This document shows positions 10,189 through 19,538 of a stretch of DNA of 64,000 nucleotides, piece after piece (the stretch's first letter is position 1; every line of letters starts with the position of its first letter). The position numbers and the translations under genes were made by a program. Source of the stretch: Rebecca billardiae RCC1528 (Eukaryota > Haptophyta); contig OZ251226.1 in NCBI GenBank assembly GCA_965240325.2, forward strand, positions 992,001 through 1,056,000, written 5' to 3'. The notes under the pieces are model-generated. The model searched no databases, was not told where the DNA came from, and saw nothing but the letters and a program-made list of their open reading frames with translations.

Positions 10189-10231
10189 ATCACGCCTTAA
10201 CCAAGTGTGCACGCTAAATCATAGCAAACTG
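10189..10231 (-). repeat. terminal inverted repeat, right copy
   Basis: Read on the minus strand from 10231 it begins CAGTTTGCTATGATTTAGCG and matches the left copy at 41 of 43 positions. TACTA follows on the plus strand at 10232-10236. Confidence 0.65.
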
Positions 10232-10422
10232 TACTAAGACTTAAGATCGAGTGATGAGTGCTGGCAGAGTCAGCCAATGTCAATGATCCTCGCGCGCGAG
10301 TTCAGGGAGTAGGGACAGGCTGGCTCATGTCGCCGAGACAGCTCACCAGTGTTGTCGCAACGATCAGCGCCGCCGCGAGCGCGGGCAGCAGCCCAGAGCC
10401 GCACTGTTGACTGTAAGCTTCT

Positions 10423-13008
10423 TCAGGACGACGGCGGCGACACCAATTCGCGTGCCAACCCTTCTGCAAAGCGTGCGTTGTTCGCGGCTGAGCCAGATGC
10501 ACCGCTGTAGTCCTCGTAGCTCACGCGCACGACCTGCCAGCCCAACGATTCGAGCACGCGCGTCTTCCACTGGCTGGGCCCGTTGAGTCGCTGCGCGCCC
10601 GTCCACGGGTCGGTCACGAAGTGCGACGGCCCATCGTACTCCACAGCCACCTTGGACGCGGCGCACGCCATGTCCACGACGAGCAGCCCGCCCTCGCCGA
10701 TGCGCACCTCCTCCTCGTGCGCCCAGCCGCACTCTGCGAGCGCGCGAGACAGCGCCCGCTGCGATGACGACGAGCGCACCCGTGACACTCGGTCACGGAG
10801 CAGCTGGCTACCGAGGCACTGCGCCAGCATGGACTCCACACGAGTGCGTGCGGTGCCAACGGGCAGGCGTGCATCGGCGTGCAGCGTGATCAGTGCCTGC
10901 GCCACATTGGTGTGCGCCTCCAGCGCGAGTTGCGCTTGCAGCCCAGATGCAGCAAGGAGTCGCTCGCACAGGGACAGCAGAAGCTGCCGATGCTCCATGT
11001 GCTGGGCAGCCGTCGCATACGCCCACACCGTGTTGGCCATGTTCTGCGCATTGAACTCGCCCACGCGCGCCTCGGCCTCCCGCGCGATCGCGCCATACAG
11101 CGCGGGTGCGTCCACGCCAGCTGTGGCGTACGCCCACGCCGTGTTGGCCAGCCCCTGCGCATTGAACTCGCCCACGCGCGCCTCGGCCTCCCGCGCGATC
11201 GCGCCATGCAGCGCGGGTGCGTCAACGCCAGCTGTGGCGTACGCCCACGCCGTGTTGGCCATGTCCTGCGCATTGAGCTCGCCCACGCGCGCCTCGGCCT
11301 CCCGCGCGATCGCGCCATACAGCGCGGGTGCGGCCACGCCCACTGTGGCGTACGCCCACGCCGTGTTGGCCATGTCCTGCGCATTGAGCTCGCCCACGCG
11401 CGCCTCGGCCTCCCGCGCGATCGCGCCATACAGCGCGGGTGCGGCCACGCCCGCTGTGGCGTACGCCCACGCCGTGTTGGCCAGCCCCTGCGCATTGAAC
11501 TCGCCCACGCGCGCCTCGGCCTCCCGCGCGATCGCGCCATACAGCGCGGGCGCGTCCACGCGCGCTGTGGCGTACGCCCAAGCCGTGTTGGCCATGTTCT
11601 GCGGCTTGAACTCGCCCACGCGCGCCTCGGCCTCCCGCGCGATCGCGCCATACAGCGCGGGTGCGGCCACGCCCGCTGTGGCGTACGCCCACGCCGTGTT
11701 GGCCATGTCCTGCGCATTGAGCTCGCCCACGCGCGCCTCGGCCTCCCGCGCGATCGCGCCATACAGCGCGGGTGCGGCCACGCCCGCTGTGGCGTACGCC
11801 CACGCCGTGTTGGCCAGCCCCTGCGCATTGAACTCGCCCACGCGCGCCTCGGCCTCCCGCGCGATCGCGCCATACAGCGCGGGTGCGGCCACGCCAGCTG
11901 TGGCGTACGCCCACGCCGTGTTGGCCAGCCCCTGCGCATTGAACTCGCCCACGCGCGCCTCGGCCTCCCGCGCGATCGCGCCATACAGCGCGGGTGCGGC
12001 CACGCCCACTGTGGCGTACGCCCACGCCGTGTTGGCCATGTCCTGCGCATTGAGATCGCCCACGCGCGCCTCGGCCTCCCGCGCGATCGCGCCATACAGC
12101 GCGGGTGCGGCCACGCCCGCTGTGGCGTACGCCCACGCCGTGTTGGCCAGCCCCTGCGGCTTGAACTCGCCCACGCGCGCCTCGGCCTCCCGCGCGATCG
12201 CGCCATACAGCGCGGGTGCGTCCACGCCAGCTGTGGCGTACGCCCACGCCGTGTTGGCCAGCCCCTGCGCATTGAACTCGCCCACGCGCGCCTCGGCCTC
12301 CCGCGCGATCGCGCCATACAGCGCGGGTGCGTCCACGCCAGCTGTGGCGTACGCCCACGCCGTGTTGGCCAGCCCCTGCGCATTGAACTCGCCCACGCGC
12401 GCCTCGGCCTCCCGCGCGATCGCGCCATACAGCGCGGGTGCGGCCACGCCCGCTGTGGCGTACGCCCACGCCGTGTTGGCCAGCTCCTGCGCATTGAACT
12501 CGCCCACGCGCGCCTCGGCCTCCCGCGCGATCGCGCCGAATGTGCGCTCGGCACCGCACTTCGTCGGCCGCAGCTTGGCCAGGCCGTGCGCTAAGTTAGC
12601 CACTTGGCGGGCGCTATACGGCGAGCCGTCGACTGCCGTGCCCTCCAGCCGCCGCTCCACGCGCGCGAGCAGGGCGCCAAAGGGCTTGTCGGTGCGCAAC
12701 ACGTGGCCGCGCAACGTGCGCGCGTTGCGACCCAGTCGAGAGATGGCTGTAGCCTCGTTCACCGGGTTGAACGCGTGGCTATGCGTAGCGCACACATCGA
12801 GGATGCGTTTCGCGTCACGTGCATCCGTGAGCTGCTGGTTAATCATCTTGTTGTCTGGCCGGCGTGATGGGCCGCCAGCGTGCATCGTCGCCCGTAGCGC
12901 AGCACAGGCGAGTGCGGGCGAAGGCGGCATGCGCGCTCGCAGCCCATACGCGCTACGCGGGCATGCGCCCGCACTGGTGCTCACCAACCGCCCTAACAGC
13001 CCGAGCAT
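10423..13008 (-). CDS. RAP-domain protein with 14 near-identical 37-residue repeats
   Basis: 861-residue single-exon protein starting at ATG 13008. The first ~50 residues are rich in Arg, Ser and Ala and nearly free of acidic residues, as in an organelle presequence. Residues ~153-670 are 14 tandem 37-residue helical repeats with the core ANTAWAYATAG and the linker APALYGAIAREAEARVGEFN. Such helical arrays resemble OPR/HPR-type RNA-binding repeats. The C-terminal ~90 residues form a RAP domain: VAVEYDGPSHF, then LNGPSQWKTRVLESLGWQVV. Proteins of this build usually bind specific organellar RNAs to process, stabilise or translate them, so I infer an organellar RNA-binding role. The repeats are unusually uniform even at the DNA level, which implies recent expansion or gene conversion. 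Number and identity of the repeats could vary between alleles or assemblies. Confidence 0.85.
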   Translation of the reverse strand: MLGLLGRLVSTSAGACPRSAYGLRARMPPSPALACAALRATMHAGGPSRRPDNKMINQQLTDARDAKRILDVCATHSHAFNPVNEATAISRLGRNARTLRGHVLRTDKPFGALLARVERRLEGTAVDGSPYSARQVANLAHGLAKLRPTKCGAERTFGAIAREAEARVGEFNAQELANTAWAYATAGVAAPALYGAIAREAEARVGEFNAQGLANTAWAYATAGVDAPALYGAIAREAEARVGEFNAQGLANTAWAYATAGVDAPALYGAIAREAEARVGEFKPQGLANTAWAYATAGVAAPALYGAIAREAEARVGDLNAQDMANTAWAYATVGVAAPALYGAIAREAEARVGEFNAQGLANTAWAYATAGVAAPALYGAIAREAEARVGEFNAQGLANTAWAYATAGVAAPALYGAIAREAEARVGELNAQDMANTAWAYATAGVAAPALYGAIAREAEARVGEFKPQNMANTAWAYATARVDAPALYGAIAREAEARVGEFNAQGLANTAWAYATAGVAAPALYGAIAREAEARVGELNAQDMANTAWAYATVGVAAPALYGAIAREAEARVGELNAQDMANTAWAYATAGVDAPALHGAIAREAEARVGEFNAQGLANTAWAYATAGVDAPALYGAIAREAEARVGEFNAQNMANTVWAYATAAQHMEHRQLLLSLCERLLAASGLQAQLALEAHTNVAQALITLHADARLPVGTARTRVESMLAQCLGSQLLRDRVSRVRSSSSQRALSRALAECGWAHEEEVRIGEGGLLVVDMACAASKVAVEYDGPSHFVTDPWTGAQRLNGPSQWKTRVLESLGWQVVRVSYEDYSGASGSAANNARFAEGLARELVSPPSS
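11017..12540 (-). repeat. coding minisatellite, 111-bp unit, 14 copies
   Basis: In-frame tandem array inside the RAP-domain gene. Each unit contains GCGATCGCGCGGGAGGCCGA and varies mainly at a few codons (FNAQGL, LNAQDM, FKPQNM and the last residues before the next unit). All other frames stay open through it because the unit is a multiple of three and lacks stops, which explains the long shadow frames on both strands. Confidence 0.95.
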
Positions 13009-13734
13009 CCTTCTCCAGGCCGGCCCCGTGCGCCGCGACGCCGCGTGGAAGACGACGCCTGCGTCCCCTCCAGCTGCAGCCGTGGACTTCGGACCAACCG
13101 GTCGTCACTGCGACACGATGGCGGCCAAATCCATCCGGCCGTCGTCACGTCGGTCAAGGTTGTACGCGTGCAGGTGCGCCTGCTGCCGCGGTTCGCGCCG
13201 CACGTGCGCGCTGCGCTCGAATAAGCGGGCGCGCTACTGGGCGAGAACGAGCCGAGGGATGCGGCTCGCGCATGCGTTGGTGCGGCGGGCCCCGCCCCGG
13301 CTACTCTCCGGCGCGGCGCCCGACCGGCTGCGCCGCCCGATGTCCGCCGACAGATCAGGTCAGCGCGGCGCCTGTCAACAGTCACGGTCATCACATCGCG
13401 GTCTGGCAGCATCGCCGTTGGTGATGTTGGTGAACTCACATGCCACTGACGATGCTGACAGTGCGCGCTGTCGCCGTGGCTCTACACATGCACGTAGTCT
13501 GCGGGTCACGTCATCGACAGAGAGTCAGAGACATCAGACTCGACATTAATATTTTATTTTTAAGCACCGTTGACCACGTCACCAACGACACCAACGACAT
13601 CACATTACTGTACTGGTAGTGCGCACGTTCCGTCAACATTCATCGTACGTAATAAGTGATCGCGTCAGTGTCAGACTCCAACATCGACTTTTCGCCTCCC
13701 CGCCGCATCCGCGTCCGCGAGCCGCGAGTTCTGA
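13009..13734. other. intergenic gap between RAP-domain and ankyrin genes
   Basis: About 725 bp holding the upstream region of the RAP-domain gene and the downstream region of the ankyrin gene. There is a short AT-rich tract near 13546-13563. No gene, RNA or repeat is recognised. Confidence 0.5.
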
Positions 13735-15717
13735 CTACCGCGTGCTTGCCAAAGAGGGCCGTGCAGCGCTGCCGGACGTCCGGGGCGCCGACGCCGTCTT
13801 GAGATTCGGCCTAGCTCCCGGCTGGGCGCCGCGGAGTGTGCGCGGCGTCGCCGGTGCGCTCGCAGCGGCGTCGGTGCTCGACGAAGCTGCCGGGCCCGCC
13901 CGCTCGCGCTGCGGCACGCGATATCCAAACGCCACGGCCGTGCCCGCGGGCCGAATGAAGCGCTTGAGGTGCGCGCTCACCGCCGCCTGCTCCCGCGGCG
14001 TGCGCTTACGCAGGCGTTGGGCCGCCGCGTACCCTGTGAGCCGAAACACGGCGCGCGGCATCACGTGGCTCACCCACACGTCGACGAAGCCGGCGTGCCC
14101 GCCGCCCCCCGCGCCGCGGCTCATGTGCGCAGCAGCAATCTCGTGACCGAGCAGCAGCAGCTCGAGCGCGCGCGCGCGCTCACGCGCCGGCAGCAGGTGG
14201 TGGGTGCGGGGGGACCACGGCTCGCTCGCGGAGATGAGCACCCGCGCCGCGGCGTGGTACGGGTCCTCGGCGAGCGCCTCTCGCGCGAGCTCGAGCGCCG
14301 TCGGCGCGCGCCGGTCGAGCCCCACGAGCTCGCGCGCGCTCCGCGGCCGCGCCTGATTCCCGCCGATGCCGTCAGCATGGCCGCCGCGCCGCAGCTCGGC
14401 GATCACCTCATCTCGGCGGAGCCACGCGACGTGCTGCAGCCGGCTGTCCCAGCTGGCGACGCGGCGCAGGTGCGCGACCAGCGGGTGCTTGCGGCTCGGC
14501 GCGCCCAGATGCATCTCGATGCGGTGCGCGAGGGCGAGCAGTCGCTGGCTGTGGCACTCGTCAGTGCAGGTGGCGTGCGCGCAGAGCAGCCGCGCCTTTG
14601 GAAGCAGCGCGTCGAGCGCGCGCGCGGGCGGGAGCGGCGCCGCTTCGTCGTCGGCGACGGCCATGGCGACGGCCATGCCCTGCGCGGCGGAGAGGCACGC
14701 GTACTCGAGGGCCGTCACGCCGCTCCTCGCGCCCAGCCCCTCGCACACGTCGGCCTCCCAGGGCTCGGCGCTGGCGGCGAGCAGCGCGCGCATACACGCG
14801 AGGTCTCCGTACCGCGTGGCGACGTGGAGTGGCGTGACGTCGCCGTGGAAGAAGCGCGCGGCGCGAGGCCCGCCGCGCTCCGTGGCGGATGCATGCGCGC
14901 GCAGCAGCAGCCGCACGCACGCCGCGCTCCCCGCGTGCGCCGCGCAGAGCAGGGGCGTGCCCATGGGGCTCCACTGCTCGAGCAGCCGCGCGCCCGCGCG
15001 CACGAGCTCGCGCACGATGCGCACGTGCCCGCGCTGGCACGCGCGATGGAGCGCGGTGAGCCCCGCGTGGTCGGCGGCGTTCACGTCCGCCTGCGCGCGC
15101 AGCAGCAGGCGCACGCAGCCCAGGGGGCTGTGCACGGGCGGCAGCGCCTGGCACGCGACCATCAGAGCCGTCTCGCGGCTCACGTCGTCATATGGAGCGT
15201 CCACGTCGACGCCCGGCTTGGCGAGCGCGCCGCGGCGCGTGCCCGAGATGAGCAGCCGGGCGCACTCGACGTGGCCCTCCATGCACGCCAGCGCGAGGTG
15301 CTCGGGCTCGGCGCGTACGCTCGAGTGCTCGAGCAGCACGCGCATGCACCGCACGTAGCCGACAGAGCACGCCATCGCGAGCGGAGCAAAGCCAAAGCCG
15401 CTGCTGAGCGCCGGCTGTGCACGCGCGTCGAGGAGCGCTCGTACGCAATTCTCGTGCCCACCCACTAGCGCAAGGTGCAGCGGCGTGAGCATGGTCCCCG
15501 CAAAGTCGTCCAGCGCCCCACGGCCCGCATGCCTCAGCTGCACGCACAGCATCTCCACGTCCCCGCACGTGCAGGCCTCGCGCACGAGCATGGCGGCCGA
15601 GGGCATCCACGGCTCGTTGCGCCAAGAGAACGTGCGCGCCCTTCTCTCACCCGCGTGCGGCGTGGTGCGGCGCCGCGGACGACGCGGCGGAGATGTGCGC
15701 CCCGGCTGCTCACTCAT
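13735..15717 (-). CDS. ankyrin-repeat protein (660 aa)
   Basis: The start is taken at ATG 15717 because the open frame further upstream is antisense to STI1. After a basic N-terminus, about residues 60-360 contain six to eight ankyrin repeats, visible as TPLHLALVGGHENCVRALLD, TALHRACQRGHVRIVRELVR and TPLHVATRYGDLACMRALLA. The C-terminal half has an algal-type extension with EPWSPRTHHLLPARERARAL, a pattern common in ankyrin proteins of microalgae, and ends in an Ala/Ser/Pro-rich tail. Ankyrin repeats mediate protein binding; the partner is unknown and no catalytic domain is seen. It is divergent from STI1 with 181 bp between the start codons, so the two probably share a bidirectional promoter. 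Confidence 0.85.
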   Translation of the reverse strand: MSEQPGRTSPPRRPRRRTTPHAGERRARTFSWRNEPWMPSAAMLVREACTCGDVEMLCVQLRHAGRGALDDFAGTMLTPLHLALVGGHENCVRALLDARAQPALSSGFGFAPLAMACSVGYVRCMRVLLEHSSVRAEPEHLALACMEGHVECARLLISGTRRGALAKPGVDVDAPYDDVSRETALMVACQALPPVHSPLGCVRLLLRAQADVNAADHAGLTALHRACQRGHVRIVRELVRAGARLLEQWSPMGTPLLCAAHAGSAACVRLLLRAHASATERGGPRAARFFHGDVTPLHVATRYGDLACMRALLAASAEPWEADVCEGLGARSGVTALEYACLSAAQGMAVAMAVADDEAAPLPPARALDALLPKARLLCAHATCTDECHSQRLLALAHRIEMHLGAPSRKHPLVAHLRRVASWDSRLQHVAWLRRDEVIAELRRGGHADGIGGNQARPRSARELVGLDRRAPTALELAREALAEDPYHAAARVLISASEPWSPRTHHLLPARERARALELLLLGHEIAAAHMSRGAGGGGHAGFVDVWVSHVMPRAVFRLTGYAAAQRLRKRTPREQAAVSAHLKRFIRPAGTAVAFGYRVPQRERAGPAASSSTDAAASAPATPRTLRGAQPGARPNLKTASAPRTSGSAARPSLASTR

Positions 15718-15898
15718 CACTGTCCACCTACGGTGGGGCGTCCGCACCTCTCCATCGTCGTGCGTCCGGTGCGTCCGGGCGGCGATCTCACGTCCACCAC
15801 CGTGTCCGGGCGCAACGCAACGCCTGTCAAGCAAGTCACGTCTCGGTGCTGGTGAGCGCGCGTCTGGACCGCTGATAAGCGCCGGCGCCGACGCAGCC

Positions 15899-17893
15899 AT
15901 GGCTGATGCGCACAAAGCACTCGGCAACGAGGCGTTCAAGGCGCAGAAGTTCGACGAGGCGATCGAGCACTTCACCAACGCCATCGGCGCGGACCCGCAG
16001 GCCCACGTGCTGTACAGCAACCGCTCGGCCGCGTACGCGTCGCTAAACCGGTTCGACGAGGCGCTGGCAGATGCGGAGAAGTGCATTGGGCTGAACGGGG
16101 CGTGGGGGAAGGGGTACTCGCGCAAGGGCGCGGCGCTCGAGGGCCTTGGGCGGCTCGAGGAGGCCATCGCCGCCTACGAGCAGGGCCTCGCGCAGGAGCC
16201 GGAGAACGCCGCGCTGAAGCAGGGGCTCGCGGTCGCCAAGGATAAGGCTGACGCGGGGGCGCTCGGCGGCGCGGGGCAGATTGGCAACATGTTCGCGGAC
16301 CCGGCGCTGTTCGGCAAGATCGCGGGCAACCCACAGACCGCGGCCTTCCTCAACATGCCCGACTTCGTGACCAAGCTGCAGGAGCTGCAGCGCAACCCGT
16401 CGTCGATCGACCGCCACCTGCAGGACCCGCGCATCATGCAGGTGCTCGGCATGCTGATGGGCGTGAACGTGAGCATGGGCGGGGCGGGCGAGGCGTTCGG
16501 CGAGGACGCGCGCGCGCCGCCGCCCAAGCCGCAGGAGCCCGAGCCCGAGCCCGAGCCCATGGAGGAGGAGCTCACCGACGAGGAGAAGGCCGCGCGCGAG
16601 ACGAAGCGGCAGGCGGACGCGCACAAGGAGCAGGGGAATGCGGCATACAAGGCGAAGAAGTTCGACGAGGCGATCGAGCACTACACGAAGGCGGGGGAGA
16701 TGATGCCCGAGGAGATGACGTACATCACCAACCTCGCCGCCGTCTACTTCGAGCAGCGCGAGTACCAGAAGTCCGTCGACACGTGCAAGAAGGCGATCGA
16801 GGTGGGCCGCGCGAACCGCGCCGACTACAAGAACGTCGCCAAGGCGTACGCGCGTATGGGCAACGCGTACGTCAAGCTCGAGGAGCTCGAGTCGGCGATC
16901 AAGGCGTACGAGGACTCGATGCTGGAGAACCGCACGGAGGACGTGTACAAGCGGCACAAGGACGCGGTCAAGGTGCTCAAGGAGAGGCAGGACAAGGCGT
17001 ACATCTCGGAGGAGCTCTCGCTCAAGGCGCGCGAGAAGGGCAACGAGCTCTTCAAGGAGGGAAAGTACCCGGAGGCCATCGAGGCGTACACCGAGGTGCG
17101 CGCGCCCTCTCGCGCGCGCGCGCGCGCAGCGCACAGGGGGCGGGGCGCGCGGCGCGTGCGCGGCGGGTATGGGAGGTTGGCGTTACGCCGGCGGTGCCGA
17201 GCGAGCGCCCACGGCTGACGCGCTCGCGCCCGCCCCGGCGCTCGGGACGCCGCGCCGCAGGCGATGCGGCGCAACCCGGCAGACCACGTGCCGTACAGCA
17301 ACCGCGCGGCGTGCTACCAGAAGCTGATGGAGTGGGTGCTCGCGCTCAAGGACTGCGAGAAGTGCATCCAGATGGCGCCCACGTTCGTGAAGGTTTGGAA
17401 CCGCAAGGGCGGTACGTGCCTGCTGCGCGCGCGCGGCCGCCCTTCGCGCCGTGGGGCGCGAGCGCGCCGGCAGCTTGGGCCGCGCGCGCGCCCGCGCGCT
17501 CACGCGCACGCGCCGCGCCGCGCCGTGCGCACGGCTGCCTCGACCTCTGCGGTGCTCGCAGGCCTGCACTTCCACTTGAAAGAGTACCACAAGGCGCTGG
17601 ACGCGTACCAGCAGGCGCTCAAGCTCGACGAGAACAGCGCGGAGGCAAAGGACGGCGTCGAGCGCACGATCGTCGCCATCAACATGGGCAGCAACGACGA
17701 GGACCAGCAGGCGCGCGCGCAGCGCGCGATGGCCGACCCTGAGATCCAGGCGATCCTTCAGGATGGCACGATGCGCAACGTGCTCAGCGAGATGCAAAGC
17801 GACCCCAAGTCGGCCAACAAGTTCATGTCCGACCCCTCGATCAAGAAGAACATCGAGAAGCTCATCGCCGCCGGCGTGCTCGCCATCAAGTAG
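15899..17893 (+). CDS. STI1: STI1/HOP Hsp70-Hsp90 organising co-chaperone, 3 exons
   Basis: Cytosolic adaptor that binds the C-termini of Hsp70 and Hsp90 through TPR clamps and hands clients from one to the other. Exons 15899-17095, 17261-17411 and 17562-17893 join in frame to 559 residues, typical of the family. Order: TPR1 (about 3-105, starts ADAHKALGNEAFKAQKFDEA), DP1 (about 135-190), acidic PEPEPEPMEEE linker, TPR2A (about 240-360, KEQGNAAYKAKKFDEAIEHY), TPR2B (from about 375, REKGNELFKEGKYPEAIEAY) and DP2 (last ~50, ADPEIQAILQDG). The introns (165 and 150 bp) have GTGCGC and GTACGT donors and GCAG acceptors. Intron 1 lies between YTE and AMRRNP within TPR2B, where the family sequence is continuous, which supports the junction. 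The gene is head-to-head with the ankyrin gene. Confidence 0.93.
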
Positions 17894-18291
17894 GGCGGGG
17901 CGCAATGGCGGCGCAGTTTCTAAGCTGAGCCGGCCGCGCGCGCGTCGGACATGGACGGCGCCGGCGACGACGGCCAGATTCGGGCCGGCGGCAGATGCTG
18001 CACTTGCGCGCTGCTTCCGCGGCCCTTGTAATTGACGATGTGCGAGCATCTGAGAAAGATGCGAACGCTGCGCGTCATGTGTGATGGATGATATATATTG
18101 TCGACGATTAAATAACGACGGGCCGGCACGGGCGGCGCGGTGGGCGGCGTTGGAGTTGGACTACGTCTACTGGCCCTATGATACTGTAGCCCTATGTAGA
18201 GTCGTAGGTCTGTCGTCTGCTATTTGCTGTCTTGTAAATAATAATTGTTATAATAGCAGTGCGCTGAAATATGTAAACTCGGCGCGGCGGC
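17894..18291. other. intergenic gap, convergent 3' ends
   Basis: 398 bp between the stop of STI1 and the stop of the minus-strand EsV-1-7 gene. The GC-rich left part grades into AT-rich sequence (TATATATTG near 18090, ATAATAATTG near 18240), probably the 3' UTRs and poly(A) regions of both genes. No further gene is seen. Confidence 0.5.
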
Positions 18292-19344
18292 TTATTGTTC
18301 AGAGCCGCCGGCGCAGTCGGAGTCGGAGACCAGGGTCGCCGTGCAAAGCAGACGCCGCCGAGGATCATCCGGTGGGAGAACGACCCTTCGCGCAGTGACG
18401 ACCCCGTCGGGAACGGGGACCACAGACTGATGCACACACGTTGGAGCTGCTCGTCGGGCAAAGCCAGCAAGGGCATCGCAAGGCTGAGCAGGATCATCTT
18501 GGCTCCGCGAGCACGACTGCGGCTGCGGCAGGTCCTGCTCGGCACCAATGTGAACATCGTTGCCGTGAGTGACACTGTCAGGTGAGCGCCAGAGCGCGAC
18601 TTGGGCTGTGGGCAGTGGCGGCGGCAGCGGCGACTGCGGCAGTGCAATGCCAATGGCGACACCGCGTGCAGTAGCGGCTCTGAGGTCGGTGTGCTCTCGC
18701 TGTCGCTTGGCGTTGTGCATTGGCTGGCTGCCTGGGTGTTCTGCCAGCCTGCGCCTGTGCATGGTGCGCTGGCGTTTGTGGAGCATGCCGGCCAGCTTGT
18801 GCTCAGCGCACCGGCTGGCGCGCGTGTCGTCCAGCATGCCAAATGAAGGCCACTTGGTGCAGCCCGCGTGATCGCACTTGCGGCTCGTCACATTGACCAT
18901 GCCGGCCAGCTTGTGCTCAGCGCACCGGATGGGGCGCGTGTCGCCCGGCATGCCGAAGCATGGCAGCGTGGTGCAGCCGGTATGAGAACACTTGCGGTTC
19001 TTCACATCGACCATGCCGGCCAGCTTGTGCTCAGCGCACCGGATGGGGCGCGTGTCGCCCGGCATGCCGAAGCATGGCAGCGTCGTGCAGCCGGCATGAT
19101 CGCACATGGGACTCTTCACATTGACCATGCCGGCCAGCTTGTGCTCAGCGCATCGGCTGCCGCGCGCGTCGCCCGGCATGCCAAATGAAGGCCACTTGGT
19201 GCAGCCCGCGTGATCGCACTTGCGGCTCGTCACATTGACCATGCCGGCCAGCTTGTGCTCAGCGCATCGGCTGGCGCGCGCGTCGGCCGGCATGCCGTAC
19301 GACGGCCCCTTCACGCAGCCGGCATGATCGCACTTGCGGGCCAT
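18292..19344 (-). CDS. EsV-1-7 cysteine-motif protein, five repeats (350 aa)
   Basis: ATG at 19344. Residues ~5-195 are five tandem 38-residue units, each fitting C-x4-C-x16-C-x2-H (for example CDHAGC, 16 residues, CAEH) followed by KLAGM. This is the EsV-1-7 motif, named after a gene of a brown-alga phycodnavirus and found in the brown-alga developmental regulator IMMEDIATE UPRIGHT and in relatives in several algae and oomycetes. The Cys/His spacing suggests metal binding; the biochemical function is not established. The remaining ~150 residues are low-complexity, rich in Pro, Arg and Gln, with no domain. The units are alike at the DNA level (114-bp period). It is head-to-head with the branching-enzyme gene (194 bp apart). 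Family history includes suspected virus-host transfer, but nothing here shows a recent insertion. Confidence 0.85.
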   Translation of the reverse strand: MARKCDHAGCVKGPSYGMPADARASRCAEHKLAGMVNVTSRKCDHAGCTKWPSFGMPGDARGSRCAEHKLAGMVNVKSPMCDHAGCTTLPCFGMPGDTRPIRCAEHKLAGMVDVKNRKCSHTGCTTLPCFGMPGDTRPIRCAEHKLAGMVNVTSRKCDHAGCTKWPSFGMLDDTRASRCAEHKLAGMLHKRQRTMHRRRLAEHPGSQPMHNAKRQREHTDLRAATARGVAIGIALPQSPLPPPLPTAQVALWRSPDSVTHGNDVHIGAEQDLPQPQSCSRSQDDPAQPCDALAGFARRAAPTCVHQSVVPVPDGVVTARRVVLPPDDPRRRLLCTATLVSDSDCAGGSEQ

Positions 19345-19402
19345 GACGACACGATGACGACGCGTGATCCGCCCCCAAATACGGCCCTTGCCCCAAAGGT
19401 GG

Positions 19403-19412
19403 TATAAAAAAA
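19403..19412 (+). promoter_or_regulatory. TATA-like element upstream of the branching enzyme
   Basis: TATAAAAAAA lies 127 bp before the branching-enzyme ATG, inside the 194-bp gap shared with the divergent EsV-1-7 gene. The position is reasonable for a core promoter with a short 5' UTR, but nothing else confirms it. Confidence 0.3.
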
Positions 19413-19538
19413 TGGCGGGCCGTAGTACTCCCCCATATTTATCATACTATTCAGTAATAACGATTTATGTACTCGACGTCCGGCCGGGTGTTGCGGCGGC
19501 GGCGGGCGCGCGGCTGAGCATCGTCGGCACCGGCGCCC

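Larger units (their letters stand above)
1721..10231. mobile_element. putative 8.5-kb element bounded by 43-bp terminal inverted repeats
   Basis: The left end (1721-1763, starting CAGTTTACTATGATTTAACG) and the right end (10189-10231, on the minus strand) match at 41 of 43 positions in inverted orientation. TACTA lies directly outside both ends (1716-1720 and 10232-10236), as a 5-bp target-site duplication would. The interior is a patchwork of dispersed repeats, hairpins, tandem duplications and broken coding-like sequence, and I see no transposase, integrase or reverse transcriptase, so if mobile it is non-autonomous. The alternative is two unrelated insertions of a small repeat in opposite orientation: a third, unpaired copy of the terminal sequence sits at 52172-52217. 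Confidence 0.45.

Noticed and set aside
10583-13549. 988-codon plus-strand open frame and other long frames across the RAP-domain gene
   Set aside because: They are shadows of the 111-bp repeat array, which has no stop in any frame. Only the minus-strand 861-residue frame has a RAP domain, an ATG and family-like repeats.
15718-16167. 150-codon N-terminal extension of the ankyrin protein
   Set aside because: It is antisense to STI1 exon 1 and low in ankyrin-like content. ATG 15717 begins just upstream of the repeats.
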